Positions 36,966-55,530 of a stretch of 64,000 nucleotides of DNA are shown one piece after another. This stretch comes from Lethocerus indicus (taxonomy: Eukaryota; Arthropoda; Insecta; Hemiptera; Belostomatidae): NCBI GenBank assembly GCA_019843655.1, contig JACDQD010000102.1, positions 6,519,501 to 6,583,500 of the forward strand. The letters run 5' to 3'. The notes below the pieces were generated by a model. It worked only from the letters and a program-made list of their open reading frames with translations, had not been told where the DNA came from and did not search any database. The translations under genes and the position numbers were made by a program. How positions within the stretch are numbered: position 1 is the stretch's first letter; each line of letters opens with the position of its first letter.

Positions 36966-39900
36966 GCATTCGCTATGCATCTTTTCCGCATGATTCAAAA
37001 TGCACAAGGAAATGGATAACTAACTTTATCTAAAACCGTACATTGCATCACTCCTGTATGTGAATAGGTGCATGTGTTTTATATATATGGATGTGCGTGT
37101 GTCTGTGTGTTTTAATTGGGTATAACTGCGTTGAATTGTTAACACTAGGACACCAGTGCCGCTCACAGATATGGTGTTCTCGTTGTTTTATTTTTATTGC
37201 TTCGAAATGATCGTGATTTTTCGTGGAAATAATTTTTCTCTGTTCCGTTTCAATTATATTTCCGTCTTTTACAATGGGGCATTATTCTGCTCATCGCGTT
37301 AAGCGGGTTAGTATCACTGTAACATCCCCACTGCTTTTACTTTGGCTGATAGTAGTCTCGCTGTAATGAACGTTAGGTATAAATCATTAGTGGAAGGTTA
37401 TAACAGGAGTGCAGACAATGCTGGTTTCGTAGTTATTCGATTAAGGTACATGTTATTGGGGTGGTCCTCAAGGATTGGAATTCCATCACTCTTATAAGTT
37501 TATGAGTCTACTTTTATTTAATCGAAATCGATGAAATAGGAGGTTAATTGTTTTTAGGTCTACTCTAGTACTGTCCGAATGTTATTTATAATGGTGAAAC
37601 GCCAAAATCGAATTGACTTAGGACCAAATTTTCCATAATTAATATATTCACGCGATCTTCAGTCTCCACTGGCTGATTTTGTTTATGAGTGACCCAGCAT
37701 CGGCATCTTGCTCTTCAGTAGATTACTTATTCATGTTTTTGCCGATGGGAAACCCTGTTTGCACTGTCACTGCACATAAGGGCAGGAAAGGGCTCATATT
37801 ATTCGCAGTTCCCGTCATTATTCACAAAAAGATACGCATCTTATTTTTCGTAGTTTTCAGAGGCTATTATTACTAAAAAATAATATAGTGTAAAAGAATT
37901 GTTTAAAGTTCGTTATAGTTAAACTTCGATAAGTTAGTTACGGATGATTCTTTCTCAGTTTATTATTCTGCCAAGATTAAAAATGTTTACTCAGGATTAC
38001 AATACCGTTTTTCGACTTTAATATCGGATCTACACTTTGATAATTTCGTTTTCAAAACATTTCGATTAGACGATATATTACTTCTTAAACAATGAACTTA
38101 CACGGAGTTGTTTCTTCCAGAGTGGGAAATTATTTATCGACGGGATGAGGAGGATCTAGTTGGTTGGCCTGCTCATAGATAGCACCCCGGTACCGTTTAT
38201 CCCGTATTATCCCTGTTCCCTCCTGGAACAGGTCCCCTTTTAGAGTGTCCGCTCCGAGGAGAGGAGAGTTCCGACATCGGTTCTAATTTCATCAAACGTC
38301 GCAACATCAATTTGCAAGATCTTGTGGCTAACACAAGTATTAACGGGCACAATGCAAACGTACATTATCTCTTGTATTGGTCTCGATTCCAAGACATAAC
38401 AACTAAAAAAAGACAAATACTCAATGCGGCTGCCACTTACTGGACAATGCCTGTCTCAGGAACAGTAACCCCGAGGTGTTAGACCCTTCAGTAGGCGCCT
38501 TCCTACAGTGCACAAGACTCCTCTATTCTCTCTTGAGGGTCGGAAGACATTTTTACTGCATTCGGTTTGACCTGATATCTGTTAATTCTGATATCTCAAG
38601 CGTATCAAAACAAAACATTTAAAGAGAGTTGTTTTCTACCTGCTTATGGCCACAGAATAGTGAACAATTTACTGAAAAGAACTGAAAAAGAAATGACGAT
38701 CAGTATCTCTTCGCTTCTGTGAAAGCTAATTTCAGTTTTACCTGCTAATCATCAGTTTTATAGGTCCGGAGTCCATTTATGGACAGTTTATTTTGTTTAA
38801 TTCATCACCGATATATATCGCTCGATTGTCTCACCGTCATCCGTAATCGAATATGCCATTAAAGGCGGAAAACAATACTTCGACAAGTGTCCGTATATTC
38901 GAAAGTTTCGCGGACCCCCAAGGGTACATTTCCGTTACTCTCTTCGAAAGAGACCGAATCGAATATAATATAAATAGACTGGAAATGGTTTATGGCGTTA
39001 CTAGAAATACCGTAAAATTGATATTTCATAATTGAGTATACACTGTATATACTTTGCGGGCTTATTTGCGTGATGAGATAGCTGGGGAGGTTGCCACAGG
39101 TTGGGATCGTTATCGACCTGACAGTTCTGCGCTCTGACGCGGCGCCCGGCTTCGAGTGGGTATCAAGCGGATTTGTTCACCGACTGTTGTGTGCGTGCGT
39201 CCCTGAGTGTTGGTGTGTGGGCGTGTGGACGAGGGTATACGTGTAGGGGTGCATACTGTCCGGGGTGGGGGTGTTTTCACCTGTTGCTGTGCGGCACAGG
39301 GCACAGGGCCTACAATGATCCGACAGGGCCATGGCCACCGTCCGAGGCCGCCTCTTCCACTTTACGGTCATTCCGTTTCGACGTTCAACCTCCACATAAA
39401 AGCTTCCACCTTTTAGATTTCTCCTGTTTATAATGTCATTTGAAAAAATGCAATTGTTTTCCTGAGGATACATTAATATTATTAACATATACCGTCTAAT
39501 AGTTCAACGTGTATATGGCAGAGCACACTGTAAATCATATTTGCAATACCCTGCTTATATATTATTATTCGTATATAACTGAACGAGGATAGCTACAAGC
39601 GCGATATTAAATTATGTACTCTGTTATGAGGTTCGGAGTTGAACTTTCTTCAGAAATGAAAGTCGAGTATAAATAAACGGTTTATCTACGAATTTATCGT
39701 AATTTTTCATTGAATCATACTCTCTTTAATAAATTTATCAGCAAGAAACAACATTCTCATTTTCGCACCAGGAAAATACAGACGTTAGGCGAATTCATTT
39801 TATTGTCTCCTGGGTAGATAATTGTGGAAAGCTAATCGCGCAAAAAATATCGTGTACACGTACGATATCCGAGAAGTGAAACTGGGCCGAGGGGTCTGTA

Positions 39901-41723
39901 AGGGGCGTTGCCCCTTGAGGGGTGGGACTCGACCCCTGACCTTTGGCAGCGGAGGCGGCGACCCATTCATGCTACCTTTTCCCCATTCGGTTCAATCAGC
40001 CCAGTTTTCAATGTACCCGCCAAACCTAACCGGTCGATAACTCACCCCTAACCACCTCTCTTCTCAAACATTCGTTTAAAGAGCCCGGTATTCCATTAAG
40101 GAACATTTTCGCTTACTTCATTCATAGTTTTAAACGTAACAAAGCGATTTATGCGATGAATGTTAATGGAGATAATACAATTATATACTAAATGGGAGTA
40201 ATAAAACTAAACATTGGCAAACCCCTTTCACTCCTTTTCATGCAATACTGCGAGAAAAGCTATAAATAAAGAGCGCTTAGGTAAACATCAGTATTTTTTT
40301 GGATTTAGATATATTTGACACGAAATTGTTGTTACTACCGTCAAGAGGAGGTTCTCCATAATACCCAGAAATGTATTGACGTTATTTAATTAAAACTCTT
40401 AGTACGAGGTTAAAGATCAAGTGAACTCTCTGTATTATAACAATTAAAATAAATTAATGTATACATTAAAGGGCTCTCTTGTGAATATATTTGCTACTAA
40501 AATTTTGTGTGTAGGATCTATATGTTGCTATCGACTAGTTTTAAATAATAACTCTACACTTTAGATCCAACAATAAAAGGAACAATACGTGCAAAAACTA
40601 ATAGTTTACTAACAGTAAAAAAATGTATAACTATGCGTTCCTAACTTAGGCAGTAAATTAATTTCCATTCTCGCCGTTCTCTCAAAGGCAATGTGTTTAC
40701 ACATTGTAAGGGATAAGGTAAATTTGATAAATAATAACATCCGGGCAAGCAAAGGTCAACTACAATATAATTTACACTGTAATTGGTTCGTTAACATTCG
40801 ACCCCGGTACCCGTTCATGAGAACAGGAGTGTAACGTGGATATCTAGAATGAGCAGGGGCACTATATCCCGGTGCATGTAGTAAATTTATGACGAGAGTT
40901 TAGGGGTGGAGGGGAGGGGAGGGTCGCTAATGGAAATGGAGGCCGCTCCAGCCAAGTGCGAGGGCGGAATTCGCGGAAACTGAGCGACTGAGCCTCAACC
41001 CCCACCGCATAAACTAAAATACAGCCCCGCTTTCCGAGAACCGCCAACCCCCTCCATTTCTTCGAATACTCCACAGGGATTAAACTGAAAACTCAAAATC
41101 GCCCGCCTTTTTTTCTCCCGGTTTCTCCCGCATAAGGGGCAAAAAAAAGGGCTGTCGTTTCTACTTCGTGTTGAGTGCAGTCCATTTGTGACTTTTTCCT
41201 TCGACACTTATTTCCCGTGAGTTCGATATCGTGTGGGGAATCATTAGCTTGCGCGATTGGGTATAATAAATGTTTTATTTTAATTGATCGCATTGCGAAT
41301 AACCCTAGCACCTTTACGGGCCGGGAAAAGGTTTATATTTTATATTGTCTATCTGCGTATTAGTAATAACGACTGGATAGGTATACCATAAATCATGACC
41401 TCAAACAAGACTAAACCAAACTTAAATCTCCCAGTAATTTAGAATATCGAATTCGAAAATAACAGTTCATAGGCATTCTGCGAACCCTCCGACCCATTTT
41501 ATAATTCTGGGTACAGTTAATTTCCGTAATATAATGTGCGACAAACTCGAAAAATAAACTGAAAGTCAATCGGTAGGTATTCCGGAGTACAGAAGGGGTC
41601 GAAGAACTGAATTTTGCAGGTGCATTCTTGTAAATTTATAGGGAATCCGAGTTAAAAAAGGACGGGCGATAGGGGGACGAGAAAGGTAAAAGTACGGGTG
41701 TTGGGTGTGGACCCGTCCTGAAG

Positions 41724-41731
41724 TGACGTCA
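41724..41731 (+). promoter_or_regulatory. Perfect CRE palindrome in a GC island
   Basis: TGACGTCA inside the G-rich island 41690-41930, about 5.6 kb upstream of the proposed Egr transcription start. Candidate activity-dependent enhancer element. Confidence 0.35.
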
Positions 41732-42817
41732 GGGGGTGGAGGCTCCATTCAAGATCGGGGGAGGAGGGGGCAACCCCTCCGGAATATTGAACCAGGACCA
41801 GACGTCTGGATAAGGTGGTGGGGTGGGGTTGATGGGGCCGCGCATGCACGCCCTTACCCCCACGGCCCCCGCCATACCACCGTCCCTATCGCGTCCCCAA
41901 ACTAACCCCCATCCTCATACCAACCTCGCAACACAACCTCCACCGGTAAATTATCTAATCCCCAGCCGTGTGTAACATAAAAGACGCTACCCGTCATTAT
42001 CTTGGCCACAGTCACTTATATATTGTGAGTTGAAAACATGTTTAATGAAACCGTTGGGAATAATAAAATTGAATAAAAAATTTTAATGATGAAAGCGCGC
42101 CTACTGGTACCAATAAGTAACTCAAATAACAGTACAGATTCCAGTGTTACCCTCTCTAACAAGGGAATGGAGTAAGGACTTGACACGAAGCACGCTATAT
42201 TATATATTATTAATGTATGTACATATATTGGAGAGAGCGTGAGAAAGAATTCTTCGGGTCCGTAATTAATTTCTGATACTAGATAACTCTGGAGATTCTT
42301 ACATCGATTATATGATCTTCAACACATACTACATTTTACTATAAACGCCCTAAACATATCCGTGTTATTATTCTATTCTTATTTTCGTATTTGTATATTT
42401 GATTTACGATTCCAGGGTTATTAATTAATTAATGAAACCTTTCGTAGTTAATGTAGGTAGCAAATGGAAGTCCTGTCGTGTGTGCTGAAAAAATTATATT
42501 TCCTACGGTATTTAGATTACTATTATATAATTACTATTATTATATAGGGAAAAATGTATATAACATCCTTTTGTAGGAGCAGTTACAATGAAGTAAATAT
42601 GTTTGCTGGGTCTTAATATAGTAATTTCACTATTCTGACTCCATTATTTCTGCCATTGTTATTAATGGGGAGTAGTAATTGAAGAGATAGTCATTGTGGG
42701 TGAAGTGGATTGTACAGGATAGTAGAGGGATAATCCCGAGGACGACCTTGACATTGGGCTCTTTGAAGAGCTCACCGAGGGTTGGTAGATCAATACTCGA
42801 CAGGGGTGAATGAGGCG

Positions 42818-42825
42818 TGACGTCA
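42818..42825 (+). promoter_or_regulatory. Perfect CRE palindrome in a GC island
   Basis: TGACGTCA in the GC-rich block 42780-42970, 1.1 kb from the copy at 41724 and about 4.5 kb upstream of the proposed Egr start. Confidence 0.35.
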
Positions 42826-45374
42826 CTGCTGCACTACCCCACCCCAACACCTTCCAATTCCAGCATCGCTCTTTCACTCCGGACTCTTTCACTGGGCTAA
42901 ATTCTCTGCATCGGGGTTGTCGGTTAGGGCGTCGAAGGGACGGAGCGCGCCGAAGGCGAGTTGGGGAAGGAGAAATCGAGAACGTTTCGAGAAAATTTCA
43001 TTTTTCATATTATATTTGCCACCATTGCGTAAGGACTGGAAATGGACATTAAATTAAAAATGTTTGAGTCAATGATTGTAAATGTACAACACTTACATCG
43101 GCGCCATTGCTGACGTATAAGCCGTACATATTTCAAATAGGATAGTGGTATAGTATAGTATAGAACGGAGAGAAAGATTTTCCTCATATATCTTACTGAT
43201 TATAGGTATATTATTTTCAATAACATAACTCAGGTTATTGTCCGAATTTTAGAATTCGGGAAGGGAATTGCATTTCGAGGAGATATCAAGTAGTATCGAG
43301 CATAAAGGATACAGTCAAAACCGGACCTTCCGGAAGATGATTTTTTCAGTCGAAGAATGAAGAAATTGTAATTTGTTCCTACTTATGTTTTTGACCCCAA
43401 TGTACTTCGAAGAGAAAGGGAAATTCAAAAGCGGTTGTGCAAAATAGTCTGAAGACAAAACACGAGAAGGAATGCGGGAGGGATTAATAGGGGATGTATT
43501 TGGGTTAGAGCGTCGACCCATTTCCAGATTGCCCCCTTGGGGTCTTCGTGAATTGGGCACCAATCACTATACACCGCAATCGATATTGTCTCCAAACCGC
43601 TTTCATCCGCGGCATCCACCCGAACGTAGTCCGAAGATGTATTTGTAGGCGCGCTGGCCTCCACCCGTGGAATCAGGACATAAAACCAGGACTTAAACAG
43701 AATAAATAATACTGTATAAATTTATATTCCATCTTCGTAACTGGAATGCTGCGTACAAATAGATAATAATTCTTGTCATATTTATTTCAATTATTAAATA
43801 TATATATTCGAAATTGCTACGAATGAATGATTGCCGAATAAGAATTCACTAGGAGATCGTTCACTCCTGTATTATAATATCGAAAAGCCAAAACAGGTTT
43901 AGCTAAAGACCAAATAAGATAGTGGTGGCAGAAACTTGTCCTAGTGATAATATTCCAAACCTCCAACAACTACTCTAAACAAATAGCTTCCTAAGTATAA
44001 TTATGTTTTAAGTTAGAGAAATTATAATTAAAACTTAAAATATTCGAAACTTATTCTGCTTATTCGTTGCAAAAATGAGCTGTAATTACATTTGGATCAA
44101 ATTAGGCCCAATATTCGCTTCTTCGTAATGGACGTATTGGGAAAAATGAGTCCGTCCAAACGTACGAGGATGGACAGGACGCCATACTGGGGGCCGACCA
44201 TTTGTGCGCGTTTATCCAGTAAAGTCACGTAGACGGGGGCTGGCGAATGGCAGCTCTTGTAGTCGGAATAATAATATTAGGGCTAGGCCAGGAAGTACCA
44301 GATTGGTTGTTCGCCATTACTGATGAGGCGACACTCCCCCTGCCACCTCCTTTCTTCTGTAGCCAAGTGGGGCAAACACCGGTCTCTTTCAAGTTTTATT
44401 GCATCCCGTTCTTCGGTTTCCTTATAAGGTATACGATTTAAAAAAAGAACCGTTCGGAGTGGGAGAAAAAGAGGCGGTGCCTACAAACGCAATACCAGAC
44501 CCAGACGAGCGTTTACACGCATTTATCGGCTGAATATATTTCGGAATAAAAATTATTATTTCATTCCATTTACTTTCGAACCTTACTCTTTAGTAAACCA
44601 GGCATATGGATTATTCATATGGTTTTATAAACCGGAGCTGGGAATATCTTTTTCGGTTTCCTCTCCGCCATTTAGATACATTATCAATAGAATGAATTGC
44701 TTACCTGTCTCGTATGTATCTTGTCAGTACTACTATAGCACTGAGATAAATCTGGTTCATCGATAGCAGAGGTACATAATTAATTAGTTCGCGCTCAATA
44801 ATGGATTTCCTAAAATACCTTTATCATTACAATACTATTTCGTTATTATAACACCGCACATGTACAATTTGTAATGCTAATGAAAACCTTTTATTTTCGT
44901 AGAATCGCGTAATAGGGGTCGGTTATATGAACTGTTTTCTCATAGTTTAACTTAATCTCCACATTTGTAATCCATATTTGCTGCAATTCAATAGACTGTA
45001 CCTGTTACTATCCGAATCGTTCATCTAATAACACGCGGCGTAATAACAAGTTTAGAAGGCCGGCAGAAACAGAGTAGGTTATATTTGTATTTGCCAAGCG
45101 GGTACGACGGTGGGCTCGGCCAAAAAACTATGCTCCACAATTATGTTCGCGTTTAACCACCGAAACGTAACAATGACTATTTGTATATGTTTGCCGGATT
45201 TTTTGGCTGTGGACACCGGCCAAAGGCGGATCGTTTTCTAATTTCGGGAGAGTGACGACACGACATAAACAGACCCACAATAGTACGAGAAGGAAAGAGA
45301 TGGGAGGGGCGCGGGGGAAGATAGAGATAGAATGTCTAGGTAAGGCCCTGCCCACGGACTAGAGCCCCGCCGTC

Positions 45375-45406
45375 TATAAATACATCTACACCCGGTCTAT
45401 TTTTAA
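45375..45406 (+). promoter_or_regulatory. TATA-like box plus MEF2 site in a GC island
   Basis: TATAAATA at 45375-45382 is followed 14 bases later by CTATTTTTAA (45397-45406), a full match to the MEF2 consensus YTA(A/T)4TAR. They sit in the GC island 45290-45540, about 2 kb upstream of Egr exon 1. This could be an upstream promoter for a 5' UTR exon or an enhancer. No donor-bounded exon is evident downstream. Confidence 0.3.
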
Positions 45407-47176
45407 GAGGAGGCGCGCACACACACAGACACACACGATCACAGTAATAGCACTCTATTTCTAAATAGCATAGTATCGCGATGAGCTAGCGGCCGCCGCT
45501 ATTTCACCCCCCACCCCCTTCAATGACGCCCGGGACCGACACATTCACTCAAACCATTTACACGTCCGATGCTCGATGTACGCGCTTTTCTACAACCGTA
45601 TTTACCCTTTCTGCAAACCTGGCACAACCCAAAAATTAATCTTTCCATGTTGTACGTGTTTTAAGCAAGAAATATTTACCTGTCTATCGATTAGCAAGCG
45701 TACAAATTACTTTCACGGGTGGGCCGCCAAAGCCCGCATGTTAAAACTGATTTGTCATTATTTTGTTCTTTTATATTTCTATCCCGCGATACTTGAGAAT
45801 AACAACCTCGGTGTGCTGACTCGCTAATTAATTAATTAATTATTCTGTGGAATGAAGTCGTGATAGAGTCCTTGACGTCTTAACCGTTCGTTGTTACAAG
45901 TTAAATTAGCCCAGCGATGTTATTATTCAGTCCAGAAGACACCCTTATTCATTTTGCAAATCCGTGTGTATTCAGTGAGTGAGTACATATTTCATTACCT
46001 TCTCGAATAGGTTAGGGTCATTCGCCTTTATACATTTTTTTAAGCGGGGAAGCACACGTGTTAATTGATAAAAATAAAGTAAAATAAAATGATCAAACTC
46101 ATCGAAGAATTATTCTGAACTACACAGAGGCAAGTGCAAGCAACTGTACATCTTACGTTTCAGGAATTGCGTTTAAAAAGCAACGCATTTCATTTTTCTA
46201 GAACATACTCCACAAAAAAGCACATTAAAAAACCTAAGAATATTGTAAAGTATATTCATTCAGTAAAGTTTCTACAGTTTCCGATTTTAAACTTCCGAAT
46301 ATTACTGATCGACTAATTAATTATTTCGCAGTGTTGGGCCTGCTTTCTTTAATGGGCAGGGACAGGAAATTTGTAAATAACACACCTTCGTCGTCAGTAG
46401 CATAAAGAGGGAACCAGTTATTGGATTGGGGGGGGAGGGGGCCCACCTGTTGGAAAGGGCAGATTCAGTGGTGTCAGCTTGGGCCACCACACAACAGCAA
46501 ACTCACCAAATTATGTTCCTAATTTGAAGAGGTTCAAAAAGGGATTATTTATACTCTATTTGCACAACGCCTTGTAAATCGGAAATTACTTTTTACTACA
46601 CGCCCAGATGTAACAATAAAAGGTTATGAAAGGAACATATTTTCTTTTAAAATTATCAATTATCAAATTTAAAATATATCAAACAACCTATTCCTACATA
46701 AATATACAAAGAAAAAAATATAAATATATCTATATCTAATTCAAGACCTTGTTCTTAATTCTTCTTTCCGCCAAGAAACGCATCGTCTATAATTGTACAT
46801 ATTCCAGGAATTGTCGAGTCCAATTTAACCCTTGTTCTTATAAACGTACCAGGAATTACCTGTTAAATTATTGAACGGTAGGGATATTGCTTGTAATGTA
46901 TCGTTCTCGAAATTTCGCCAGATTATTATTTACTCTCGTAGAAAGGAATTTGGGTCAGCCGCTGGCAAAGGGTACCTACTTGGCGCGCATTTTCCATCAA
47001 AACGCGATCAGATGTCGACTGGCGAGGGAAAAGAACGTTCGGTAGAGACGCAGAAAGCGCAATTTTTATTAGTCCCGGAATAGGTATAACGGGTGGGGGA
47101 TGTTAAAAGGAGAAGGTTTGTACACAACGAAGAAAGGAGGGAGGAAACATTGAGAATATAGAGGGGTGGGGAAAAG

Positions 47177-47194
47177 TGACGTCAAAGGTGACGT
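47177..47194 (+). promoter_or_regulatory. CRE palindrome plus CRE half-site in the Egr promoter
   Basis: TGACGTCA at 47177-47184 is a perfect CREB/ATF palindrome. It is followed four bases later by the half-site TGACGT at 47189-47194. They lie about 280 bases upstream of the Egr ATG and 70 bases upstream of the CArG box, in a G-rich stretch (47090-47225) with several GGGTGGGG-like GC boxes. CREs drive calcium/cAMP induction of immediate-early genes, so this arrangement suggests the gene is stimulus-responsive. Confidence 0.65.
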
Positions 47195-47233
47195 TTGGAA
47201 GGGGTAGTCGAGGGGGGGAGGAGCGAGCCCGCC

Positions 47234-47238
47234 ATTGG
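47234..47238 (-). promoter_or_regulatory. Inverted CCAAT box
   Basis: ATTGG on the + strand (CCAAT on the - strand), within CCATTGGCC, 15 bases upstream of the CArG box. This is a typical NF-Y position for a promoter whose initiator is near 47352. The motif is short, so the support is positional only. Confidence 0.35.
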
Positions 47239-47252
47239 CCGAGTGCGCATGT

Positions 47253-47262
47253 CCTAATATGG
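47253..47262 (+). promoter_or_regulatory. CArG box (serum response element core)
   Basis: CCTAATATGG fits CC(A/T)6GG exactly, the SRF binding site. The last two bases begin GGAA, an ETS core overlapping the CArG edge, and a CCGGAA ETS site sits at 47317-47322. If transcription starts at the initiator at 47350-47355, the box lies at about -99 to -90, as in vertebrate EGR1 proximal serum response elements. SRF occupancy is inferred; the match is seen directly. Confidence 0.6.
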
Positions 47263-47349
47263 AACGCGAGCTTCATTCATAACCGGCTACAGATCTAGTC
47301 CCGGAGATCAGTGCTGCCGGAACGTTCGAAGGATAGAGACGCGCGTCCC

Positions 47350-47355
47350 TCAGTC
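47350..47355 (+). promoter_or_regulatory. Candidate initiator and transcription start of Egr
   Basis: TCAGTC matches the arthropod initiator TCAKTY, with the +1 A at 47352. This would give a 114-base 5' UTR to the first ATG. An alternative core is TATAAAAG at 47422-47429, but it would leave a leader of only about 16 bases. No clear downstream promoter element is seen. Confidence 0.35.
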
Positions 47356-47465
47356 GGCCGATACGCGCGAGTTTCCGATCGTTTCCGAAAGACAAAACGA
47401 ATAAACCAAAATAACCAGTGTTATAAAAGTTTGTGATTGTGATTGCATCAGGTGCGGGGGGCACG

Positions 47466-53364
<5,899 letters not shown>

Positions 53365-53571
53365 GGTACTCTGATCATCCTCGAAGCAGGCTCAAAAACT
53401 ATTCCCGTGGCTTTAATTAATGGTTAAGTGTTGCACTACCGCCTCCTCCGGGCGATCCCTTACTCTTAAGGACTTCTTTTACTACATTCCTTAGTGAACG
53501 AGACTAAGTTATTTTTTTACTAATTGTATTATATATAGATAATATTTATCTAACGTCGTTAGAAGGACTAA

Positions 53572-53580
53572 TTATTTATT
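53572..53580 (+). promoter_or_regulatory. AU-rich mRNA instability nonamer
   Basis: UUAUUUAUU, the core class II ARE nonamer, about 210 bases after the stop codon, with UAUUUAU 30 bases earlier. Such elements recruit TTP/Tis11-type proteins and give short-lived mRNAs, as expected for an immediate-early transcript. Confidence 0.45.
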
Positions 53581-53664
53581 GGCGGGCGAGGCGCGTGCGC
53601 GCGTCATTCCCCTGTGCCACGGGCCAGAGTCAGACGCAAACAAGAAGTGGCGCGTGTGTGAGCT

Positions 53665-53692
<28 letters not shown>
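53665..53692 (+). repeat. (GT)n repeat in the Egr 3' UTR region
   Basis: Fourteen GT units followed by imperfect GT/CGTG repeats to about 53725. On the sense RNA these form a GU-rich stretch of the CELF/TDP-43 binding type (inference). Confidence 0.9.
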
Positions 53693-53700
<8 letters not shown>

Positions 53701-54372
53701 CATGCGTGTGCGTGTGCGTGTGTTTATGTGGGTGGGTCGGCCGGGTGCCGCATTAATTCAGAGACAACCGGTTTGGGAGGCGAGAGAGTGAGGACTGGAG
53801 CGGGCCCACCTCCACCACCCCCCATGTGCTCCAGGGAGACACTCCCTTTTCTTCAAAGAGGACAACTATTTGAATTTATACAATCGAGATTACACTAGTG
53901 CCTGCCACTTAACCCTCTAATCGTAAAACTAGCTTTTTATTATTCTGAATTAGTCTTTCCATCCCTTTAACTACTCACTTATTGACTTACCCTCCTTTCG
54001 AATTTAAAAAAGATTATATTTTTACAAAAAAAAAATTGATTCGTGTCGGTATTTTGGGAAGAATAGCACCTTTTACTGGAAGAACTTTAATCATTCCATA
54101 ATTTCTTGTTGAGACGACACAAGTAACAAACACTTTCGAAATGGTCCTTCCGGTGGTCGTAAGTATCGAAAGGTAAAAGGCATCACTTACAATAATCATT
54201 TCGAAATTCTAGTTTAACATCGAGAATACGAATATAACCTAAAATATCTCTGCACTGTGTTGTAAATCATCACCGTAACAGAAAATATTACGAGATTATG
54301 TTTATTTGAGACGGCAAAGAAACTGAATGGGTCATTCGCTAATAACTATGACGTTAGGCTACGAACTCTGGC

Positions 54373-54432
54373 CTGGCACGGTGGATAGACGCGCGCCTCA
54401 GATGTCCCGATTAGACGGTGGGTACAAACCAC
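54373..54432 (+). repeat. tRNA-derived SINE-like fragment
   Basis: TGGCACGGTGGATAG resembles a tRNA A box/D arm. It is followed by a T-arm-like hairpin, GGTGG-GTACAAA-CCACC, with a 5-bp stem and 7-base loop. There is no complete acceptor stem, so this is not a functional tRNA. More tRNA-like words (GGCGCAGTGGTAGG near 54814, GGTTCAGACCC near 54920) suggest further degraded copies. Confidence 0.4.
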
Positions 54433-54758
54433 CATAAAAAGGAAACGTACAAATTAAAATAGGCCTAAAACCCCAAATTATGTTGTTGTACAGATTATTA
54501 TTACGGTTATTATTATTATTATAATTATTACTATTATTATATAAAATCTTAATACTAACTAGGAGCAGGGCTGCCGACCGCAATTTAAATGCCTGTTCTA
54601 TAATTAATGTCATTTCAACAATTTGGAAATCGAGTCGTTATTTCAAAAAGAAATGAAATAGGGGGAAAGCCTTAGTTTTTTGTAAATATTTAACATTTAA
54701 CACATGCCGGAAAATTATGTCAAGATCAAGTACATTTTCAACTTTTACTGTTTAATAG

Positions 54759-54764
54759 AATAAA
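54759..54764 (+). terminator. Candidate poly(A) signal for Egr
   Basis: The first + strand AATAAA hexamer downstream of the Egr stop, about 1.4 kb away. It is a common hexamer in AT-rich DNA, so confidence rests only on its position. Confidence 0.3.
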
Positions 54765-55483
54765 AGGCAGTCCCAATTTTGAGAACCGACATTCCGGATT
54801 TACTATGAATTGTAGGCGCAGTGGTAGGTAGATTCAGCTACTAGGCTGGTATATACGAACTAATTTTGAGAAAAGCGTACTGGTTACCTGATAATAAAAG
54901 TTTTGAGCGGCCGGCACCTCTGGTTCAGACCCTCGACCCCCCTCCCAAACGCACTGGGACTCCGCCTGTAAATATTTAATATTCGAGTCTTACAGCTCGA
55001 TCATTGCTATAAAATTTTAATTCTTATACTCGAATCGAGATACAAAATTTATTATTAATTCTGTCGAACAGTTTAAGGGTTACATTTCAGGAAGAAATTA
55101 TATACCCACAACCCAGAATAATGGTGTGTCTTAACCGTCACTATATTGTAATTATAATAATTTTTTAAAAATAGGAACTAATGTTTTAATAATTTGAAGA
55201 AAACTTCAGTGTTTAAAGGGTATATATACGTTAAGTGTAAATCGAAAAAGTGATACGAAAGTGGTTTAGGACGTGGTCCTGCGTAATTCAGGCCCAGCTC
55301 AAATACCGTGTCTTTTATATACCTCTACTATTAGTACTCTCTCTATTTATATACCCGAATATTTTAAATCGTACGTAAGTAAAATATGTGTTTTTCTCTC
55401 TCTCGTATAAATTATAGTACGTATAAAACTGGAATATATTTGTCTATTTTCTCTCTGTGATGTTTGACTGAGCCCTCCTGAGA

Positions 55484-55485
<2 letters not shown>

Positions 55486-55527
<42 letters not shown>
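55486..55527. repeat. (AT)n array
   Basis: Pure AT array of about 21 units in the AT-rich region downstream of Egr. Confidence 0.95.

Positions 55528-55530
<3 letters not shown>

Larger units (their letters stand above)
36963..47089. other. Upstream regulatory region of Egr, non-coding
   Basis: AT-rich with GC islands at 39100-39440, 41690-41930, 42780-42970 and 45290-45540. Homeodomain-type TAATTA runs occur at 42419-42434 and 45825-45843. No coding exon supported. Enhancer content is inferred from position and motifs. Confidence 0.45.
53365..54764 (+). other. Probable Egr 3' UTR
   Basis: The non-coding stretch from the stop codon to the first + strand AATAAA (54759-54764; a second AATAAA begins at about 54893). 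It contains the AU-rich element at 53572-53580, another TATTTAT at 53543-53549, a GT repeat (53665-53692) and a Pumilio-type TGTAAATA at 54681-54688. A SINE-like fragment at 54373-54432 interrupts it. The end of the transcript is inferred, not seen. Confidence 0.4.

Noticed and set aside
36567..36969. Frames rich in Tyr-Ile across 36.85-36.96 kb
   Set aside because: They are translations of TA microsatellites.
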